Positions 60,713 through 64,000 of a DNA stretch of 64,000 bases are shown piece after piece. The DNA comes from Heterocephalus glaber (lineage: Eukaryota > Chordata > Mammalia > Rodentia > Bathyergidae), in NCBI RefSeq assembly GCF_000247695.1, contig NW_004624742.1, positions 8,396,293 to 8,460,292 of the forward strand, in the 5' to 3' direction. The position numbers and the translations under genes are program-made. Each line of letters begins with the position of its first letter. The stretch's first letter is position 1. Below the pieces are notes generated by a model, which worked only from the letters and a program-made list of their open reading frames with translations, did no database searches and was not told the origin of the DNA.

Positions 60713-62130
60713 CTGGGGTTCATGGTAGAAAACTATGGGAAACAAGAATAGAAAGCTAGGACAAAGGCTGCTATGGAAGGCTTTGAAGTTCCACAAAAGA
60801 GACAAGAATTTACATTGTGTTTGTGGCTGGAAAGGAGGCAAGGGAATCTTAAGGAGGATACAAAATAATAAAGTTTAGAGAGCAATCATTTGCCCAACAA
60901 AAGAGTAAATCTTTGCTTCCTGATATTTTTCTGCTCCTTTGGTTCCTAAGGCAAATGAGATTCTCCAGAGCTTCCTACAGTCACAGGCTGCTGTAGAGAA
61001 ATCCATCCTGCAGTCCGACAAAGCCCTCACTGATGGAGAGAGGGCCCTTGCAGGTACAGCTTGGATGGGGAGGGAGGTTGCCACAAAGCCCTCTGGCTAA
61101 CTGGACAAGAAAACCTTCCTTAAACAATGAGCTTCCTGTCCTACAGTAGAACTCCTGCTCCCCCTAATATGAAAATAAAGAGGGTAGGTGTGTAGCCAGT
61201 CAGATAAATTCTGACTAACAACATTTTGAAACGTGCTCTAGAAGGCGCAGTGACCAGGAGCATTTAATGATTTCTCTCTTGGCCGTTTTGAAATCAATTT
61301 GGTCTCTGAACTCAGGCCTGTTGTTCTTTCTCCCTCTAAAATCTTTGTGGAGCAGCCGAGTGGACCATGAAGGAAGCGGCTGAGAAGGAACAGGAGCTAC
61401 TAAAACAGAAACAGAAAGAACAGCAGCAAATGATGGAGGCCCAAGAGAAAAGCTACCAGGAAAACATGGCTCCACTGAAGAAGCAGATGGAAAGGGAAAA
61501 GGAGAACATTCTGAGGGAGCAGGAAAGGATGCTGGAGCACAAGCTGAAGATGAGTCTGCATGGGGCCTGGAACATATCATGGGGACAGTCGTCAAACCTG
61601 TCACCGCGCAATCCCTCCTTACTCTCACTAAGGTGACACTGAGGGAATCCTAGGAAACTAGGAGCCATGGACATTCTTACTACCCAGGAAACATGTGGAA
61701 ACATCAGATACCTTCATCAGAGATCACGTTGGGGGTGGAAATAGATGTATACCCTTAGCTCTTGCAACTGTTGAGGGCAAATCCCAAACCCTCAATGAGT
61801 GTGATTTCTGCTTCTAGGTCCAAAAAAGACCTGCTTGAGGAAGGATTTGCAAAGAAAGCTGAGGAGATGAATGTAGAGATACACCAACTCCGAAAAGAAT
61901 ATGAAACAACTAAGGAAAACACACCCTCTTTGGGTGCACACATAACTGATGGGATTGGCAATGTGTTACTTTCAGAATTGCCAGGTGTCACTAAACTATT
62001 TGGTGCAGGGTTGAAAATTTTGAGTGAAAAAATGAAAAATGTCTCTTAGCAAACTATAAGCAGGCTTCTTTTGTTTTTCTGAGGCTGTTTTGAAGACTGT
62101 GTCATGTTAGTTTCAATTTATTAAGTCAAA

Positions 62131-62136
62131 AATAAA
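62131..62136 (+). terminator. Polyadenylation signal of the second GBP gene
   Basis: AATAAA 82 nt after the exon 11 stop, a normal distance for a mammalian gene. Confidence 0.5.
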
Positions 62137-62640
62137 AAGTATGTATCAGAGCCTCCTGCATACAAGACAAACTTAATATTTAATATTTGATTGGGTTAAT
62201 TTAAATAATGAGTAGGTTTGACAGTATAACAAAATAAAAGACCAAATTTGTAATGTCAACAAATACCGCAAAATACAATGATCTGGAAGTCAGTAAAACT
62301 CATTTGAAGATATTTTTAATTACTGGAGGTCACAGTATTTTAAATGTACAGAAATAAAAATGTTGATGCTCCTTACATCAATATATACATCAGATATAAT
62401 TTAAATAAATATACCAAATATTTTCTTTGGAAGTATATTTATACTGTCTGGCACAAGTCCCAGGTGAGACAGACAGTGAAAATCTGAAAACAGAAAATAG
62501 AGACAACGCAAGCTGGTAAATAGTCTAACATATAGCACAGGGATGCTAGCCCCTGAATATTGAAACAGCAATAAAATAAACTTGGAAGAGGAAATACTTT
62601 CATAGAGTCATGTGAAATTGAATACATAATAAATTTCACA
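62137..62640. other. Unassigned 3' flank
   Basis: AT-rich; nothing recognised. Confidence 0.4.
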
Positions 62641-63480
62641 TGCTATAAAATATTCAGCCAAATTGAAAAATTTGAAGTCCTTACACATTATACCAAAAAA
62701 AGTCAAATGGATCAAAATATAAGCATGAAACATTGTACACTGCAAGTAAATGATATGGAAGAGTATTCTAATAAAAATCCTGGAGGGGGAGGCCCTTTCC
62801 CAGCGGGATATATTAGAAAAATATTTAAAAACAAAGGATTGATAATGTTAACTACATAAAAAGACATTCTCCACAGAAGCATATCAGCAAAATAAGAAAA
62901 ATGGCAAAACAATACATTTTATGTCAAAAATGATGAAATAATTCATAACACTTTAAATCACTGAAATTAAAGACCAACTCCCTTGAAAACACTGGACAAA
63001 TATCTAAGATGGAATTAAAGAGGTTTAACTTCAACAATAAGAGATTTAAAAACAAAGCTATGAGATACTTACATTCTCCACAGATCAAGAAAGAAAACCA
63101 CATTTGTTTTGGTTGATTTTATTTTGACACAAAGATTTAGATAAACAGAAAATATTTCCTCTTTGCTACTAAGAGTATGAAATGTTACAATTATACATTA
63201 AAGTGTTAAATGCACAAGCTTTTGATCCAATATGAAATTATCTTATAGATTTAATGACACATATGTTAAAATATATGTGGCAGCAATGTATCTTGGCAGA
63301 AAACTGAAAACCACTAACTCTCTGTGGGTTACTAATAATAGATACCAAAGGACATCCACACAAAGGAATATTCTACAGTCACTCAATGAAAGGACAAGCT
63401 CATTTTGTACTAATATAAGAAAGTCTTCAAGATTTATCATAAAATGTAGAAAGGCACAAATGTATATAGATGCTGCCACT
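62641..63480 (+). mobile_element. Old LINE-1 ORF2 / 3' end remnant
   Basis: Degenerate L1-like text ('AAAGGATTGATAATGTTAAC', 'TACATAAAAAGACATTCTCC', then 'CACAAAGGAATATTCTACAG'). Heavily mutated. Confidence 0.5.
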
Positions 63481-64000
63481 TAATGTAGAAGATAATAAGT
63501 TTACACTAATATTATTATATATAACTCAAGACAAATATACAATAAACTAATAGCTATTGTCAAAAGCAAGTAAAACTTGGTAGTCAAAAGATACAGGGAA
63601 GGTTAAAACCTGCACATTGTATATTCTCCTCTCATCTTTGCCTTTGGTATGGTATGCAATTATTACTTATTCAAAAAAATAACTAGGATGGCTGAAATTA
63701 AAAATGAAATAATGATATGTGGAACAGAATAATGCCATTACAGGATGTAAAGTTTCGATGCTATTACAAAGGACACAAATCACTCAATTGAAAGGAAGTA
63801 ATTACCAAATAGCCAACTAGGAACCACGAGAATGCCTGATGATCCTGTTTTCATTGTCTCTTTTCAATAAAGCTGGGGATTATACCTAATACGGCTTCTA
63901 AATTCCAGTCCTGTAATCCTAAAATTGGTGAATTGCAAAGAAAATTTTTCTTCAAGGCCAGTTCATCATTTGATCATGTGATTCCTACCCAGCTGTCTGT
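63481..64000. other. Unassigned non-coding DNA to window end
   Basis: AT-rich; nothing recognised. Confidence 0.4.

Larger units (their letters stand above)
50648..62049 (+). pseudogene. GBP4/6/7-like gene with three inactivating lesions
   Basis: All ten coding exons are present: 50648-50816, 51673-51800, 54174-54273, 54465-54661, 56027-56272, 57292-57572, 58473-58685, 60951-61053, 61356-61549, 61818-62049. P-loop [15 protein letters not shown] and 'WTVRD' are kept. Text such as 'YLMNHLAGQNH', 'NHQALEEL' and 'KYCQAELKQLSE' places it with GBP4/6/7. The tail has no CaaX. Exon 4 is 100 nt instead of 110 and reaches TGA at 54237-54239, so translation would stop after about 120 residues. Exon 10 ends AAG|ATGAGT rather than a GT donor. 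Exon 11 begins with one A too many, shifting frame. Exons 5-9 remain open, so the loss may be recent. A polyadenylation signal AATAAA is at 62131-62136. Sequencing error is possible for the indels but less so for the splice change. Confidence 0.88.

Overview
The window is mammalian nuclear DNA, almost certainly from a rodent. It is AT-rich and intron-dominated. It is full of tRNA-derived ID-like SINEs (conserved core 'GGGATTTAGCTCAGTGGT'), fused 7SL/B1-plus-ID SINEs, LINE-1 copies with a purine-rich 3' UTR, and MaLR-type LTRs. The fused B1-ID SINEs argue for a non-murid rodent; the species cannot be fixed by reading alone. No bacterial, plasmid or CRISPR-like content was seen.

The real genes belong to a guanylate-binding protein (GBP) cluster, all on the + strand. 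(1) At 4167-6473 lie the last three coding exons of a GBP6/4-like gene whose earlier exons are not in the window. (2) At 33862-43005 is a complete 10-coding-exon gene whose 590-residue product matches GBP5 closely; its splice phases all join and it ends in a CaaX prenylation box. (3) At 50648-62049 is a second gene of the GBP4/6/7 type. It is recognisable in all ten coding exons but broken three times: a 10-nt deletion and stop in exon 4, a GT-to-AT donor change after exon 10, and an extra A at the start of exon 11. GBPs are interferon-induced large GTPases that coat pathogen vacuoles and bacteria and feed inflammasome signalling. A compact set of STAT (GAS), kappaB and ISRE-like sites at 29605-29729, followed by a splice donor at 29910, is the best candidate Gbp5 promoter and exon 1.

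Layout: 1-2880 antisense L1; 4167-6473 GBP tail; 6474-9700 SINE fragments and unassigned DNA; 9700-11260 degenerate ERV-L-like pol plus LTR; 11287-13206 a large imperfect inverted repeat; 13746-29600 repeats (old L1, MaLR LTRs, a Tc1/mariner-like element, a U2 snRNA retro-fragment) and unassigned DNA; 29605-45880 Gbp5 with its flanks; 46478-50039 a L1 with tandem promoter monomers, an internal deletion and clean target-site duplications, placed just upstream of the broken GBP; 50648-62136 the broken GBP; then an old L1 and unassigned sequence to the end.

No wholly new system is evident. The most interesting points are the GBP5 C-terminus (a polybasic patch with a farnesyl-type CaaX, unlike human GBP5), the putative promoter cluster, the triple-lesion GBP pseudogene, the L1 between the two GBP genes, and several unusual retroposition products.
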